A stretch of DNA of 64,000 nucleotides from Chitinibacter tainanensis DSM 15459 (GCF_000429785.1 NZ_AUCN01000018.1:214936-278935), one strand, 5' to 3'; counted from the stretch's first letter, positions 1-8,452 are shown. The notes: generated by a model not told the origin, from the letters alone. Program-made: numbers and translations.

Positions 1-663
<663 letters not shown>

Positions 664-674
664 GAGGCCACGGA

Positions 675-1484
675 ATGTCTAACCTACAGCTTGATACCCA
701 GCAGCTGGCTGAGCAGTATGATCAGATCAGTGATCTGCAATATGAGCATGGCCAGCATTTGCTGGCGGCCTTGCAACTGAAACCCGATGCCCGCCTACTC
801 GATATTGGCACCGGCACCGGGCGCCTCGCCGCCCTCGCGGCGCAGCGCTATATCCACCGCCATGGCCAGGTCGTGGGGATCGACCCGCTGCCTTTACGCA
901 TCGACATTGCCCGCCAGCGGGCCAGTAGCCTGCAGCTCGCGCATTTAGATTTCAGCGTGGGTCGGGCAGAAAATCTGCGCCAGTTTGCCGATGCCCAATT
1001 TGATGCCGTGCTCCTCAATAGCGTCTATCACTGGCTGCCAGATAAAGATCAAGCCCTGGCCGAAGCCTTTCGCGTACTCAAACCCGGGGGCCGGATTGCC
1101 ATCAGCACGGCTTCGCGCGAAAGGCCGCACGATATCCAGCAATTGGTTCAGCGCAGTGTGGCCAAGCTCAATTTGCGCCGCAATGCCGAAGTGGGGAGTA
1201 CGCCTTTCCGGGTTAGCCATGCTCAGCTCGCCAGTCAGCTGGAAGGGGCCGGCTTCATCATCGAAGAAATTCTGCTGCGCCGTTTTGCGGATCTATTCCC
1301 CAATGCCGAGGCAGTGATTGATTTCAGTAATGCCAGCTCGTTTGGCAATTTCCTCAGTGAGTTCCTGCCGGATATCCGCAGCGAAATCCTGCGTGAATTA
1401 CGCACCGAGCTCAGCACACGCCAGCAGCTTAGCGGCGTACGCCTGCACCGTTATCTGCATTTTGCCGTAGCCATCAAACCCTAA
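675..1484 (+). CDS. class I SAM-dependent methyltransferase
   Basis: About 269 residues. Motif I is LLDIGTGTGRLAALAA near residues 41-56, followed by an acidic motif II (VVGIDPLP) and motif post-I/III LKPGGRIAIST, as in UbiE/Methyltransf_11 proteins. ATG at 675 is preferred over an in-frame TTG at 660 because GAGAGG lies 7-12 bases upstream. The gene begins 11 bases after the sulfatase stop and ends 16 bases before a GST gene, so the three are probably co-transcribed. The methyl acceptor is unknown. A small metabolite linked to sulfur or xenobiotic metabolism is only a guess from context. Confidence 0.75.
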   Translation: MSNLQLDTQQLAEQYDQISDLQYEHGQHLLAALQLKPDARLLDIGTGTGRLAALAAQRYIHRHGQVVGIDPLPLRIDIARQRASSLQLAHLDFSVGRAENLRQFADAQFDAVLLNSVYHWLPDKDQALAEAFRVLKPGGRIAISTASRERPHDIQQLVQRSVAKLNLRRNAEVGSTPFRVSHAQLASQLEGAGFIIEEILLRRFADLFPNAEAVIDFSNASSFGNFLSEFLPDIRSEILRELRTELSTRQQLSGVRLHRYLHFAVAIKP

Positions 1485-1500
1485 ACCAAGGAAGACTGAC

Positions 1501-2118
1501 ATGCCTAAATTATTCATTGCCGCTGGCGCTTGCTCATTTGGCACTCATGTGGTGGCACGAGAACTGCAACTACCGATCGAGATCGTCAAAGTGCCGTTGC
1601 GCACACCGGATTCACCAATTCACCACATCAATCCGCTCGGTCGCGTACCCGCCTTGCAGCTGGATAATGGTGAAGTGATTACCGAAAACAGCGCCATCCT
1701 GCCCTTTCTGGCCGATCAAACCAGTGACCATCAGCTCTTCGCCCCGGTTGGCAGTAGCGAAAGAGCCAAGATTCAATCGTGGATCGGTTATCTCAGTAGC
1801 GAGTTGCATGTGGGGGCGTTCCGCCCCTTCAACCGCCCCGAGCGCTATTTAGCGGATAGCGAACAGCATCCAGCCATCAAGGCGCAGGCGCGCACCCAGA
1901 TCGAAAACGCCTTGCAGCATCTGGAAAAACAGCTGCAAGATGGCCCGTATCTGGTCGGCCAGCGCTTCACGATTGCCGATGCCTATCTGGGGGTGTTCTT
2001 AGGCTGGATCAGTCGCTTTAACGATTTGCTCAGCCAATATCCGGGGCTGCAGCGCGCCTACACGCAGTTTACCCAGCGCCCGAGCGTGCAGCAGAGCTTG
2101 GCCTTTGAACAGGCCTAA
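1501..2118 (+). CDS. glutathione S-transferase family protein
   Basis: 205 residues with the two-domain GST layout. The N-terminal thioredoxin fold (residues 1-80) contains AAGACSFGTHVVARELQL, resembling the beta/theta-class start with the Ser/Cys region near residues 9-12, the cis-Pro turn (LGRVPALQL) and the ENSAIL glutathione-contacting segment. The all-helical C-terminal domain contains RFTIADAYLGVFLGW. GSTs conjugate glutathione to electrophiles or cleave thioethers. Start is supported by AAGGAAGAC upstream. It is the third gene of the sulfatase-methyltransferase-GST series, which suggests handling of organic sulfur compounds or electrophilic by-products. Confidence 0.85.
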   Translation: MPKLFIAAGACSFGTHVVARELQLPIEIVKVPLRTPDSPIHHINPLGRVPALQLDNGEVITENSAILPFLADQTSDHQLFAPVGSSERAKIQSWIGYLSSELHVGAFRPFNRPERYLADSEQHPAIKAQARTQIENALQHLEKQLQDGPYLVGQRFTIADAYLGVFLGWISRFNDLLSQYPGLQRAYTQFTQRPSVQQSLAFEQA

Positions 2119-2149
2119 AGCGGCGGTAAGTCAATCCTCGCCCATGCAC

Positions 2150-2176
2150 TAACAGCCCGCCCGGTTCGGGCTGTTA
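2150..2176 (+). terminator. possible stem-loop after the GST gene
   Basis: A perfect 10-bp inverted repeat (TAACAGCCCG / CGGGCTGTTA, 7-base loop) lies 32 bases after the GST stop. There is no U-tract, so it is not a classical intrinsic terminator. It may stabilise the 3' end or act with Rho. Confidence 0.4.
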
Positions 2177-2283
2177 GTACTGGTAAGGAGGTTTGGGAAG
2201 GGTGATTTGATGATCTGGACCATCAGCAAAGTGCGCTGCCAGAAATGCAACCAGAAGTGCTACTGATCTAACCGCCTTGGCGG

Positions 2284-2703
2284 CTAGATCACATAGTCAT
2301 CCACATCGGGGCCCAGAATCTGATAGCCATGCTCATGCAGCAGTCGATAGGCCTGATCCAGTTGCCGGCTAACACGGCGCAATCGTGGTTTTTCGAGCGG
2401 AATATGGTTCACCGGTAATTGGTGCCGCTGCAGCCATGCGCGCACCAAGGCAATGCCTTTATCACCCAAACCCGGCACGGCCAATAATTTGCGATAACTA
2501 AGTTTGGCGATTTGATGAGGCAAGAGCACATCTTGCTGGGTAAACGACAGCAGCGCATTGACTTGCCGGCGGGTTAGCGGCGCATAATCATCCAGCGCCG
2601 GCACGCTGTGGCTGAGCGTTGCCGCGGGGTCACCGTCTGCGGCCGGGCGTTGAGGGCCAGTTTTGTCAGCCCCCAAGCCCATGAAAGACTCTGTCAGCGA
2701 CAT
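2284..2703 (-). CDS. conserved hypothetical protein with a possible helix-hairpin-helix
   Basis: About 139 residues. I do not recognise a named family. The middle (SYRKLLAVPGLGDKGIALVRAWL) has the L-x-x-x-PGLG-x-K-x-x-x-L pattern of helix-hairpin-helix DNA-binding elements as in the RNA polymerase alpha C-terminal domain. The C-terminal third is basic and then ends in acidic GPDVDDYVI. ATG at 2703 is chosen over an upstream in-frame start at 2730 because AAAGGA precedes it at normal spacing. It is transcribed alone, divergent from the TauE/SafE gene. A nucleic-acid-binding role is an inference from one motif. Confidence 0.55.
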   Translation of the reverse strand: MSLTESFMGLGADKTGPQRPAADGDPAATLSHSVPALDDYAPLTRRQVNALLSFTQQDVLLPHQIAKLSYRKLLAVPGLGDKGIALVRAWLQRHQLPVNHIPLEKPRLRRVSRQLDQAYRLLHEHGYQILGPDVDDYVI

Positions 2704-2780
2704 TGAGCCATTCCTTTGCGCTAAGCGCATGTATTTCGTCAGTTGCCGGCATTATCGCCGAGCCCAAATAAAAACATTAA

Positions 2781-2792
2781 GAATATATATTC
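2781..2792. promoter_or_regulatory. AT-rich palindrome in divergent promoter region
   Basis: A perfect 12-base palindrome (GAATATATATTC) sits in the AT-rich gap between the divergent genes starting at 2703 and 2820. Its half-site ATATTC is also part of the ATATTCCAAT repeats at 7262 and 7383. It could be an operator, but it may only be promoter AT-richness. Confidence 0.3.
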
Positions 2793-2819
2793 ATTTCAAT
2801 ATAACCATAAGAAATAAAA

Positions 2820-3596
2820 ATGAGCTTAAGTTTGACACTGGCCAGCCAGCTGATCCCGCTCTCTTTTCTGGCCGGCTTAATAGATGCGGCCATTGGGGGT
2901 GGCGGCCTGATTTTATTGCCAGCCTTGTTCACCGCCCTACCCAAAGAGCTACCACTGCATCTCTTAGGCACCAATAAAATGACCGCGATTTGGGGCACTT
3001 TGCTCGCTACCCGGCAATACCTGCGGCAAGTAAAGGTGCCACTGCAGCGCACCCTGCTGCTGGCCAGCACGGCGGCGTTGGGAAGTTTGCTGGGGGCACA
3101 TTCGATCGGCTTATTCCCTGCGGCACTATTGCGCCCCGTCGTGGCGGTGCTGCTGCTGGCGATTTTGCTCTATACCTTGCGCAAACCCGAGCTGGGCCAG
3201 CGTGACCAAACCCTAGCCACCCCAAGGCCGATGGCTGCGGGGCTGCTTTTTGGCATTGGAATTGGCTTTTACGATGGTTTCTTTGGGCCGGGCACCGGGG
3301 CCTTCTTGCTGTTCTGGCTGGTGCGTTATGAAGGGCAGCAATTTTTGCGGGCGGCGGCGATAGCCAAAGTGGTGAATCTAAGCACCAATGCGGCGGCCTT
3401 ACTGATTTTCGTACCGCAGCAAGCGGTCTTGTGGGGCTTAGCCCTCCCGCTGGCCGTGGCCAATTTGCTCGGCAGCTGGGTGGGCACCCGGCTGGTACTG
3501 CGCTTTGGCAATCGCTTAATCCGCTATTTATTTATCGCTTTGGCGAGCGGACTGCTCATCCGGTTAGCGTGGCAAATTTTCGCCGACTGGCGCTAG
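2820..3596 (+). CDS. TSUP (TauE/SafE) family sulfite/sulfonate-linked membrane transporter
   Basis: 258 residues, almost entirely hydrophobic, with about eight transmembrane segments. It carries the two family signatures: AGLIDAAIGGGGLILLPALF near residues 19-38, and the internally repeated IGFYDGFFGPGTGAFLLF. The LGTNKMTAIWGT segment is also typical. TauE/SafE proteins export or move sulfite, sulfoacetate and related C1/C2 sulfur anions across the inner membrane. In this sulfur-scavenging locus, relief of sulfite released by sulfonate oxidation is a reasonable inferred role. It is monocistronic, between an unknown minus gene and the convergent MetC-like gene. Confidence 0.85.
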   Translation: MSLSLTLASQLIPLSFLAGLIDAAIGGGGLILLPALFTALPKELPLHLLGTNKMTAIWGTLLATRQYLRQVKVPLQRTLLLASTAALGSLLGAHSIGLFPAALLRPVVAVLLLAILLYTLRKPELGQRDQTLATPRPMAAGLLFGIGIGFYDGFFGPGTGAFLLFWLVRYEGQQFLRAAAIAKVVNLSTNAAALLIFVPQQAVLWGLALPLAVANLLGSWVGTRLVLRFGNRLIRYLFIALASGLLIRLAWQIFADWR

Positions 3597-3617
3597 CCCT
3601 CTTCAGTCCAGTCCAGT

Positions 3618-4751
3618 TCAGGCCAGCGCCTGCGCCAAATCCGCCAGCAAATCGCGCGTATCCTCAATCCCTACCGATAAGCGCACCAAGTGATCGCCGA
3701 CCCCCAGCGTTTGTCGCTCTGCCGGGCTCAGATTGGCGTGCGTTTGGAGCGCTGGTACGGTAATCAGGCTCTCCACCCCGCCCAGACTCTCGGCAAAACT
3801 GATCCACTGCAAACGTTCTATCAAGCGGCGAACAGCCGCTTCATCGGGCAAACTAAAACTGATCAGCGAACCAAACCCGCTGGCGAACTGGGTAATGGCC
3901 CGATGGGCCGGGTCACCGGCCAAGCCTGGGTAGCGCAGCTGGCTCACCTGGGGCTGCTGGGCTAACCATTGCGCCAGAGCGAGCGCATTGCTCTCCTGCT
4001 GCGCCAGGCGCAAAGCCAGGGTTTTAAGGCCACGGACGACTAGCCAGGCATCTTGTGGCCCCAGCGTTGCACCGATGGCATTTTGCAAATAGCCCAACTC
4101 AGCCGCCAAGGCGGCATCGCGCACGGCCACCACCCCGGCAATGGTGTCGTTATGCCCACTCAGGCTTTTGGATGCCGAGTGCAACACAATATCAGCCCCA
4201 TAGCATAAGGGCTGAAACCAGAGCGGGCTCAGCAGCGTGTTATCCACGATCAACCGCAATTGCTGCTGTTGGGCCAGCGCGCTGATGGTGGCAAAATCGG
4301 GCGCATCCAGACAGGGATTCGATAAAGACTCCAGCAAAATCGCCTTGGTATTGGGCTGGATGGCCGCAGCGAATGCCGCCGCGTCATGCAGGGGTACATA
4401 GCTAATCTGTAAGCCAAAACGGGCAAACACCTGATCGAGCAAGCGATAGGTGCCGCCATAACAGCCCGCACTCACCACCAGATGATCGCCGGCCGAAAAC
4501 AGCGCCAGCACGGTCGACAAGGCGGCCAAACCGCTGGCAAAAGCAAAGCCATGGCTACCCCCTTCCAGCTCAGCGATGGTGTGCTCCAGTGCCTGCCGGG
4601 TTGGATTGCCCGAGCGGCTGTAATCAAACCCTGTACTCTGGCCTAGAGCCGGATGCGCAAAGGTCGCGGTTTGATAGATGGGTGTGCTGATAGCACCACT
4701 ATGGGTATCGGTCTGCAAGCCAGCTCTGGCAAGCTGTGTAGCAATATACAT
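3618..4751 (-). CDS. metC: Cys/Met metabolism PLP enzyme, cystathionine beta-lyase-like
   Basis: 377 residues, full family length. Family landmarks are YSRSGNPT at 44-51 (cofactor phosphate-binding Tyr/Arg), D170 near the pyridine nitrogen, and HSASKSLSGHND with the Schiff-base lysine at about K195. The C-terminal SLGGVESLI and RLSVGIED blocks are also present. Members convert cystathionine, cysteine or homocysteine precursors. MetC, MetB and MccB cannot be separated reliably by eye. It is the last gene of a minus-strand operon behind an amino-acid ABC importer, which fits cleavage of imported cystine or cystathionine. Gene symbol is tentative. Confidence 0.75.
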   Translation of the reverse strand: MYIATQLARAGLQTDTHSGAISTPIYQTATFAHPALGQSTGFDYSRSGNPTRQALEHTIAELEGGSHGFAFASGLAALSTVLALFSAGDHLVVSAGCYGGTYRLLDQVFARFGLQISYVPLHDAAAFAAAIQPNTKAILLESLSNPCLDAPDFATISALAQQQQLRLIVDNTLLSPLWFQPLCYGADIVLHSASKSLSGHNDTIAGVVAVRDAALAAELGYLQNAIGATLGPQDAWLVVRGLKTLALRLAQQESNALALAQWLAQQPQVSQLRYPGLAGDPAHRAITQFASGFGSLISFSLPDEAAVRRLIERLQWISFAESLGGVESLITVPALQTHANLSPAERQTLGVGDHLVRLSVGIEDTRDLLADLAQALA

Positions 4752-4762
4752 AGGTTTATTCC

Positions 4763-5437
4763 TTAATCACGTGCAGCAATCCGCCCGTAGCGTTCGCCGC
4801 ACCATTGCAAGCTGGCGCACAAAGCCCAATACACCAGACCAATAAATAGAAAAATCTCTAAAGCGTACACCTGCTCACGGCTATTGACCTGATTGGCCAC
4901 AAAGGTAAAGTCAGCCACGCCGACGATATACGCCAGCGAGGTATCTTTAACTAAGGTGACCCATTGATTAAGCCACGAGGGGCGAATAATGCGCAGCGCC
5001 TGCGGCAGCACAATCCAGCGCAAGATTTGCCCGCGGCGCATCCCGCTCGCCTGCGCGGCTTCCCACTGCCCGCGCGGCACGGCATGCAAGCCCGCTTGGA
5101 CGGCATAGGCCAGATAGGCGCCCGAGACCAAGCCCAGCGCCACGATCACGGTCCAGGTGCCGGGCACATCCAGGCCAAACACAATCGGCAACAAAAAATA
5201 GCACCAGAACATCAGCAGCAACACCGGGATGGCGCGCAAAAATTCACAGCCCCAGCGCAACAGCGCCCCACCCCAGCCGGCCCACAGTGCCAAACCACCG
5301 GCCAGCCCCAGAACGGTGGCCAGCGCCCCGCCCCCCAAGGCCAGCAAAGAGGTTTGCACCAGCCCTCCCAAAGGGCCTTGCGGCCAGGCGCCAATCAGAA
5401 AAAACAGCCAATTATCGGTAATCACCGGCCAATTCAT
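4763..5437 (-). CDS. polar amino-acid ABC transporter permease (second subunit)
   Basis: 224 residues with about five transmembrane segments. The EAA loop GQWEAAQASGMRRGQILRWIVLPQALR is diagnostic of HisM/GlnP-type permeases. Start is taken at the ATG overlapping the stop of the upstream permease (ATGA at 5434-5437), since a longer frame would overlap that gene deeply. With the permease at 5434-6150 it forms a heteromeric channel. The binding protein is at 6358-7161, but no ATPase gene is present in this operon, so the ATPase must be encoded elsewhere. Cystine or another sulfur amino acid is inferred from the adjacent MetC-like enzyme. Confidence 0.85.
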   Translation of the reverse strand: MNWPVITDNWLFFLIGAWPQGPLGGLVQTSLLALGGGALATVLGLAGGLALWAGWGGALLRWGCEFLRAIPVLLLMFWCYFLLPIVFGLDVPGTWTVIVALGLVSGAYLAYAVQAGLHAVPRGQWEAAQASGMRRGQILRWIVLPQALRIIRPSWLNQWVTLVKDTSLAYIVGVADFTFVANQVNSREQVYALEIFLFIGLVYWALCASLQWCGERYGRIAARD

Positions 5438-6150
5438 TGCTTCGCCTCCAGTCGGGGCTGGGCCCAGCGCTGTGTCAGTAGATTCAACAGCACATACAGC
5501 AGCGTGGCCACCGCAAAGGCCTGAAACGTGAGCAAAGTCTGGGCATCCACCTGACGCGATCGATAGGATAATTCCATCACCCCAATCGCCATGGTCAGTG
5601 AGGTATTTTTGATGGTGTTCAGGCCCTGCCCAAGAAGCGGGATACGGGCAATCTGCCAGGCTTGCGGCAAAATGATCCAGCGTAAGACCTGCCAAGGTCG
5701 CAGGCCATGGGCTTGTGCCGCCTCCCATTGACCACGGGGCACGGCATTGAGCCCCGAGCGCACATCTTCGGCCATATAGGCCATGGCATATAAGCTTAAT
5801 GACCACCACGCGGCCAAAAACTCAAATGAGGGCCAACCCAGACTTAAGTCCTGCCATTGCCAGAGCACATGGGGGGTATTGAGCCAAATTTTCGCGGCCT
5901 CCGGCAGCATCCCGCCCACCGCGAAATACCAAAACAGCACTTGTACCAAAAGCGGCGTATTGCGCAGCGCATTATGCGGCAGCGCCAGCCAGGGCCAATG
6001 CCCTTGCTGCCGCGCTATACCCAGCAGTACCCCCAAGATTAATCCAGTCAGAATGACCGCCGCAGACAGCGTGATGGTCAGCACCAGCCCCTGCAAGAGC
6101 CAGCCTAGCTGCTCACTGCCCAATAATCCTTGTCCAAGCCATGCTGGCAT
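5434..6150 (-). CDS. polar amino-acid ABC transporter permease (first subunit)
   Basis: About 238 residues, HisM/GlnP type. The EAA motif reads GQWEAAQAHGLRPWQVLRWI, preceded by the characteristic RNTPLLVQVLFWYF segment. ATG at 6150 is preferred over a longer in-frame start because GGAGA lies six bases upstream. It lies 207 bases downstream of the binding-protein gene, with a strong terminator-like hairpin between them, and overlaps the second permease by four bases. It sits in the inner membrane as half of the transport channel. Confidence 0.85.
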   Translation of the reverse strand: MPAWLGQGLLGSEQLGWLLQGLVLTITLSAAVILTGLILGVLLGIARQQGHWPWLALPHNALRNTPLLVQVLFWYFAVGGMLPEAAKIWLNTPHVLWQWQDLSLGWPSFEFLAAWWSLSLYAMAYMAEDVRSGLNAVPRGQWEAAQAHGLRPWQVLRWIILPQAWQIARIPLLGQGLNTIKNTSLTMAIGVMELSYRSRQVDAQTLLTFQAFAVATLLYVLLNLLTQRWAQPRLEAKQ

Positions 6151-6187
6151 CACTTTCTCCCCAATACAGGCGAATCGCCCGTGGTGA

Positions 6188-6222
6188 AAATAAACCGGCC
6201 AGACTGATCGAGTCTGGCCGGT
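6188..6222 (-). terminator. intrinsic terminator/attenuator between binding protein and permeases
   Basis: On the minus strand a 12-bp perfect stem (ACCGGCCAGACT / AGTCTGGCCGGT, 5-base loop, plus coordinates 6194-6222) is followed by TTTATTTTC. This is a good Rho-independent terminator placed between the binding-protein gene and its permease genes. It would keep binding-protein transcripts in excess over the membrane components, a common arrangement in ABC importers. Confidence 0.75.
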
Positions 6223-6357
6223 CGGCAGATCGCGGGGGCTGCAGGCATCCGCTCCCCGCTTCACCCGCCCTGCTACGCCTTGTGCGCTGCACTTGGCACA
6301 GGGGCGGATGACAGGGTGCGGGCCTTGATTAGCCGCCCCAGCGCTGAGCTTGCAGGC

Positions 6358-7161
6358 TTAGGTTGGGTCGCCGATTTTGAAGTCGCGTGGCAATGGTGCT
6401 TTGGTTTTGGGGCCAAACCAGCGGTCATAAATCTGTTTGGCCTGACCGGTTTTTTCCAGCTCTTGCAAAGTGGCGTTCACAAATTTCGCCAAACGCTCTT
6501 CGCCGCGCGGCAGGCCAATTCCCTGATATTCACGCGTGAGGGCAAAAGGGGAAATTTCGTATTTGGCTTTATCGGGGGCATTGGCCAGCAGCGCCAGCAG
6601 CTTGGCGTCATCCTGCGTAATCGCCTGCACATTGCCGTTGCGCAAGGCGGTAAACGCCAGCGGGGTGTCATCGTAGGCCACCACCGGTGTTTGCGGGTAT
6701 TTCTCGCGCAGCAGCGCTTCCTGCGTCGTGCCCTTATCCACGCCGACACGCAAGGCTTTGATGTCGTCGGGCTTTTTCAGCACCCCTTTTTTGGCAATAA
6801 ACTTTTGGCCGGTGGCAAAGTACGGCACGCTAAATTCCACCTGTTTGCGCCGCTCTTCGGTGATGGTGAAATTTGCGGCCACCAGATCGACTTTATTGGC
6901 GGTCAACAGTGGAATTCGATTGGCCGGGTTAGTGGCTTGCAGTTCGAGCTTCACACCGAGCTTTTTCGCCAAGGCTTGCGCCACATCGACATCCAAACCA
7001 GCCGGCTGGCGAGTTTGCGGGTCAACAAAACCAAACGGTGGGTTGCTATCAAATGCGGCCACACGCAAGACACCGGCTTTTTTAATCTCATCGAGCTTGT
7101 CGGCCCAGACTGCGCCAGAGAACAAGGCGAGGGATACAGCTAAAGCAATCGTTTTTTTCAT
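6358..7161 (-). CDS. amino-acid ABC transporter substrate-binding protein
   Basis: 267 residues with a clear signal peptide (MKKTIALAVSLALFSG, cleavage after AVWA near residue 20). The mature part is an SBP_bac_3 domain: VLRVAAFDSNPPFGFVD, then AGLDVDVAQALAKKLGV, VDLVAANFTITEERRKQVEFSVPYF and a second lobe with ALRVGVDKGTTQEALL. The binding-site arginine of the TITEERR segment, which contacts the ligand carboxylate in this family, is kept. First gene of the importer-metC operon, so periplasmic capture of cystine or a related sulfur amino acid is inferred. GGGAGAG upstream supports the start. Confidence 0.88.
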   Translation of the reverse strand: MKKTIALAVSLALFSGAVWADKLDEIKKAGVLRVAAFDSNPPFGFVDPQTRQPAGLDVDVAQALAKKLGVKLELQATNPANRIPLLTANKVDLVAANFTITEERRKQVEFSVPYFATGQKFIAKKGVLKKPDDIKALRVGVDKGTTQEALLREKYPQTPVVAYDDTPLAFTALRNGNVQAITQDDAKLLALLANAPDKAKYEISPFALTREYQGIGLPRGEERLAKFVNATLQELEKTGQAKQIYDRWFGPKTKAPLPRDFKIGDPT

Positions 7162-7273
7162 CGTAGGGTCTCTCCCGAAGGTGTTCAGTCACGGCCTGAG
7201 ATGTTTGCCCACTGCCGCGGCAGACGTGAATCGCTGCTGACTGCATCTTCCCCTAGTTTTGATATTCCAATAA

Positions 7274-7302
7274 ATAATATTTTGTGATTTTTATATAACC
7301 AA
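7274..7302 (-). promoter_or_regulatory. candidate sigma-70 promoter for the importer operon
   Basis: On the minus strand TTGGTT (7297-7302) and TATTAT (7274-7279) are separated by 17 bases. The -10 matches consensus at five of six positions and the -35 at only three, so activator dependence is plausible. Predicted start near 7267, about 105 bases before the binding-protein ATG. Confidence 0.35.
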
Positions 7303-7420
7303 AGACAAATATCCAATGCTCACGATGCTGCGAAGCACGCAGACTCTGGTGCAATCTGCTGCGCAGGCAACAGCGCGCATGCATATTCCAATTTGATCTA
7401 TGAGAATATTTATTAATTAT

Positions 7421-7449
7421 TTTTAGAAATATACAGCCGGCCGTATAGT
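7421..7449 (+). promoter_or_regulatory. candidate activator-dependent promoter for ssuE
   Basis: TATAGT at 7444-7449 is a fair -10, with TTTTAG 17 bases upstream as a poor -35. The AT-rich tract 7380-7430 directly upstream is where a LysR-type activator would be expected. The start would be near 7456, giving a leader of about 34 bases. Confidence 0.35.
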
Positions 7450-7489
7450 CGCTCTCAAGCCATACAGAACAACAACGCTTGGAGAGTAT

Positions 7490-8086
7490 ATGTCCACTGT
7501 AGTCTTGCTGGCAGGCAGCCCGAGCCAGCCCTCGAAATCCACCGCCTTATTGCAGCGCGCCGCCAAACTGCTGCGCAGTCAAGGGGTAAAGGTTATTCAG
7601 TACGGCGTGCATGACTTTCCAGCCGAAGATCTGATTAACGCCCGCTGGAATAGTCCGGCCATTAGCGAATTTAAAGCCGTCATTGCCGACAGCGATGGCT
7701 TGATTATCAGCACGCCCGTGTACAAAGCGGCGTACAGCGGCGTGATCAAAGCCATTCTTGATCTGCTGCCTGAGCGGGCACTCGAAGGCAAAGCGGCGCT
7801 GGCTTTGGCCACCGGGGGCAGCCCCGGGCATCTGTTGGCGGTGGAATACGCCTTGCAGCCGGTGCTATCGGCACTGAAAGCCCGCCATATTGTCGGCGGG
7901 GTTTACGCCACCGACAAGGATTTTACGAGCCAAGAGCCGACTGGCTACCAAATCGCCCCAGAAATCGACGAGCGCCTCGCCTTGGCTATCGGCCATTTCC
8001 TGGCGCACTTGAGTAATCCTGGTCGGGTCCAGCTCGACCCGGCCCAGCTGGCCGCTCGCATCCAGCAGGCCAGCATCAGTATCTGA
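7490..8086 (+). CDS. ssuE: NADPH-dependent FMN reductase, SsuE type
   Basis: 198 residues. It starts with VVLLAGSPSQPSKSTALL, the flavodoxin-like phosphate-binding loop, and has the SsuE hallmark TPVYKAAYSGVIKAILDLLP, whose inserted tyrosine forms the pi-helix that distinguishes two-component reductases. The ALATGGSPGHLLAVEYAL and HIVGGVYATDKDF segments are also SsuE-like. It supplies FMNH2 to sulfonate-type monooxygenases. The likely partner in this window is the NtaA/DszA-type oxygenase at 12904-14268. No ssuD is visible. It is followed 51 bases later by an SsuF-like molbindin, as in Pseudomonas ssu clusters. Confidence 0.9.
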   Translation: MSTVVLLAGSPSQPSKSTALLQRAAKLLRSQGVKVIQYGVHDFPAEDLINARWNSPAISEFKAVIADSDGLIISTPVYKAAYSGVIKAILDLLPERALEGKAALALATGGSPGHLLAVEYALQPVLSALKARHIVGGVYATDKDFTSQEPTGYQIAPEIDERLALAIGHFLAHLSNPGRVQLDPAQLAARIQQASISI

Positions 8087-8137
8087 TTCATTAATGTTTC
8101 GTAGCCACTTTCTTTACCTTTCCTGAGGAGCAATACC

Positions 8138-8353
8138 ATGAGCATCAAATCAATCAACGTACGTAACCAATTTCGCGGCACCATCAAAGAGATCATCGAA
8201 GGGCCAGTGTTATCAGAAGTGGATGTACTCACCCCATCAGGTGTGGTCACTTCGGTCATCACCACCCGCTCACTCAAAGAGCTGGATCTGAAACCGGGCC
8301 GTGAAGTGATTGCTTTTGTGAAATCAACCGAAGTGTCGATTGCCACATTGTAA
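8138..8353 (+). CDS. ssuF: molbindin (single TOBE/Mop domain), SsuF-like
   Basis: 71 residues comprising one Mop/TOBE domain: SIKSINVRNQFRGTIKEIIEGPVLSEVDVLTP, then SVITTRSLKELDLKPGREVIAFVKSTEVSI. Molbindins bind molybdate or related oxyanions as hexamers. Genes of this kind (ssuF) accompany sulfonate-use operons in pseudomonads, where they were reported to be needed for sulfonate use by an unclear mechanism. A GAGGAGC ribosome site precedes the start. It lies between ssuE and the sigma-54 activator, which supports the SsuF label over a molybdenum-storage role. Confidence 0.85.
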   Translation: MSIKSINVRNQFRGTIKEIIEGPVLSEVDVLTPSGVVTSVITTRSLKELDLKPGREVIAFVKSTEVSIATL

Positions 8354-8360
8354 GCACTTG

Positions 8361-8426
8361 CGCTGGGCATACCTGCCCAGCGTATATTCATCAAGCCATT
8401 ATTCTGCAGTGTCTTGATGAATATAC
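8361..8426 (+). terminator. two consecutive stem-loops between ssuF and sfnR
   Basis: The first hairpin is CGCTGGGCA / TGCCCAGCG (8361-8382, 4-base loop). The second is a perfect 14-bp stem, GTATATTCATCAAG (8382-8395) pairing with CTTGATGAATATAC (8413-8426) across a 17-base loop. Neither is followed by a U-tract. They may partly terminate transcription from ssuEF or protect its 3' end before the regulator gene. Confidence 0.5.
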
Positions 8427-8452
8427 CCATAAGCCACCACCAGGAGAACGCC

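Larger units (their letters stand above)
7162..7489. other. divergent regulatory region between importer operon and ssuE
   Basis: 328 bases without a gene, much richer in A+T than the flanks. It contains the two candidate promoters listed separately and direct repeats ATATTCCAAT at 7262-7271 and 7383-7392, with a related ATATCCAAT at about 7310. AT-rich activator sites are usual for CysB/Cbl-type LysR regulators of sulfur genes, but no such protein is encoded in this window. Confidence 0.5.

Noticed and set aside
4964..5524. 186-codon plus-strand frame across the permease genes
   Set aside because: It is antisense to two permeases with intact EAA motifs, and its composition is Gln/Arg/Pro-rich as expected for a shadow frame.
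6280..7143. Long plus-strand open frame opposite the amino-acid-binding protein
   Set aside because: It is antisense to a clear SBP_bac_3 gene with signal peptide and ribosome site, and its translation has no recognisable domain.
7162..7489. Possible sigma-54 promoter upstream of ssuE or the importer
   Set aside because: I looked for GG-N10-GC with TGGC/TTGC character on both strands and found none with both elements; the region is AT-rich and fits sigma-70 with an activator better.
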